Shown here one piece after another: positions 5,519 to 5,933 of a DNA stretch of 5,933 bases. This DNA comes from an uncultured Selenomonadales bacterium. GTDB taxonomy: Bacteria > Bacillota > Negativicutes > Selenomonadales > Selenomonadaceae. A program made the position numbers and the translations under genes. The notes beneath the pieces were generated by a model. It had not been told where the DNA came from, did not search any database, and saw nothing but the letters and a program-made list of their open reading frames with translations. The stretch covers positions 1-5,933 of the forward strand of contig CAMJAZ010000122.1 in the NCBI GenBank assembly GCA_946403735.1, in the 5' to 3' direction. Numbering within the stretch: the first letter of the stretch is position 1; every line of letters starts with the position of its first letter.

Positions 5519-5633
5519 AGCGGCATTTCCCAGCGCCGTAGCCCAAAAGCCGCAATGTTTTCTTTTGTTACTTTTCTTTTGCGCCAAAAGAAAAGTAGTT
5601 TATCAAAAAAATTAATTATTCAACATGCCCTAA
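5519..5633 (+). repeat. Dispersed structured intergenic repeat, short copy
   Basis: This has the same ends and 3' half as 3053-3239 but is about 70 nt shorter because the internal part is missing. GCGGCATTT (5520-5528) still pairs with AAAAGCCGC (5545-5553), with one A-A mismatch. The hairpin at 5568-5598 is TTACTTTTCTTTTG, CGC, CAAAAGAAAAGTAG. Its first base is T instead of C, which leaves a G-U pair in the + strand RNA. It ends 22 nt before the cbiE start codon. Confidence 0.8.
5568..5598 (+). other. 14-bp hairpin in the short repeat copy
   Basis: The arms are 5568-5581 and 5585-5598 around a CGC loop, identical to 3172-3202 apart from the outermost pair, which becomes U-G. It lies after the terminator at 5402-5450 and 57 nt before the TTG at 5656, so here it is more likely in a leader than at a transcript end. 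Confidence 0.7.
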
Positions 5634-5655
5634 CAACTATCAAAGGAAGATTTTT

Positions 5656-5933
5656 TTGGACGAAAAAAAAATAATCGTCGTCGGCATTGGACCAGGCGAC
5701 GCAAAATTTATGACACTTGCGGCGCTGGAAAAAATTCATTCAGCGAAAATTTTAGTTGGAGGTCGACGCGCCATTGAAAGTTTTGCGATGGCGAATCAAG
5801 AAACTTTTCCCGTGACGAAAGATATTGACGCGGCTATAAATTTTATCCGCGAAAAAATTTTAGAAAATCAAGTCGTCGTCATGGTAAGCGGCGATCCTGG
5901 CTACTACTCAATGCTTGATACACTGCTGAAAAA
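5656..5933 (+). CDS. cbiE: Cobalt-precorrin-7 C5-methyltransferase CbiE (5' part, cut by the window end)
   Basis: CbiE methylates C5 of the corrin ring with S-adenosylmethionine in cobalamin biosynthesis and often works with, or is fused to, CbiT. The 92 residues present show the tetrapyrrole methylase pattern: VVGIGPGD (8-15), ILVGGRRAIESF (32-43) and VSGDPGYYSML (77-87). The GRR and SGDPGYYS forms point to CbiE/CobL rather than the other corrin methylases. The start is TTG 5656, with AAGGAAG (5643-5649) 6 nt upstream; there is no in-frame ATG before residue 19. About 200 residues of a CbiE, the usual family length, would need another 110 or so codons beyond the window; a CbiET fusion cannot be excluded. 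A T7 run touches the start codon and an A9 run lies at codons 3-6. I see no cobalamin riboswitch between the terminator and this gene. Confidence 0.88.
   Translation, partial: MDEKKIIVVGIGPGDAKFMTLAALEKIHSAKILVGGRRAIESFAMANQETFPVTKDIDAAINFIREKILENQVVVMVSGDPGYYSMLDTLLK

Noticed and set aside
5451..5655. Cobalamin riboswitch before cbiE
   Set aside because: I found no B12-box-like GCCACTG and the space is taken up by repeats; the hairpin present is the dispersed element.

Overview
The window reads as a low-G+C bacterial chromosome segment with all genes on the + strand. Strong AGGAGG/AGGAGA-type ribosome binding sites, three probable TTG starts out of six genes, a bacterial tsaE and a cbiE-type cobalamin gene suggest Bacillota. 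The two-PRC-barrel protein with a G-rich C-terminal motif makes me think of Negativicutes (Selenomonas-like), but that placement is from memory and not proven here.

Layout: (1) The 3' end of a dispersed intergenic repeat (1-27) precedes an uncharacterised 360-aa protein (84-1166). It ends in an R-N-x-x-x-H motif of the kind found in HEPN ribonuclease domains. (2) An extended -10 promoter (about 1193-1219) drives tsaE (1251-1733). After 23 nt follows a secreted, Tat-signal-bearing purple-acid-phosphatase-like metallophosphoesterase (1757-3010). For both genes the longest reading frame starts too early, and the ribosome binding sites point to the internal starts given here. (3) A 340-nt gap holds a long structured repeat (3053-3239) with a perfect 14-bp hairpin. 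(4) A three-helix membrane protein with a hexapeptide-repeat linker and a cytoplasmic TPR domain (3350-4294) is joined, through a 21-nt tandem repeat, to a two-PRC-barrel protein (4348-5370) that ends in a good intrinsic terminator (5402-5450). (5) A TTAGGAAT repeat tract and a second, shorter copy of the structured repeat (5519-5633) lead into the 5' end of a cbiE-like corrin methyltransferase gene (5656 to the window end).

Functionally this is mostly a housekeeping neighbourhood: tRNA t6A modification, an exported phosphoesterase, an envelope-associated TPR/PRC pair and cobalamin synthesis. It does not look like one dedicated system. The least explained items are the recurring structured repeat placed before three of the genes, the HEPN-like protein, and an A9 run in the PRC gene. 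A one-base backward slip at that run meets a stop codon immediately, at the end of the folded domains.
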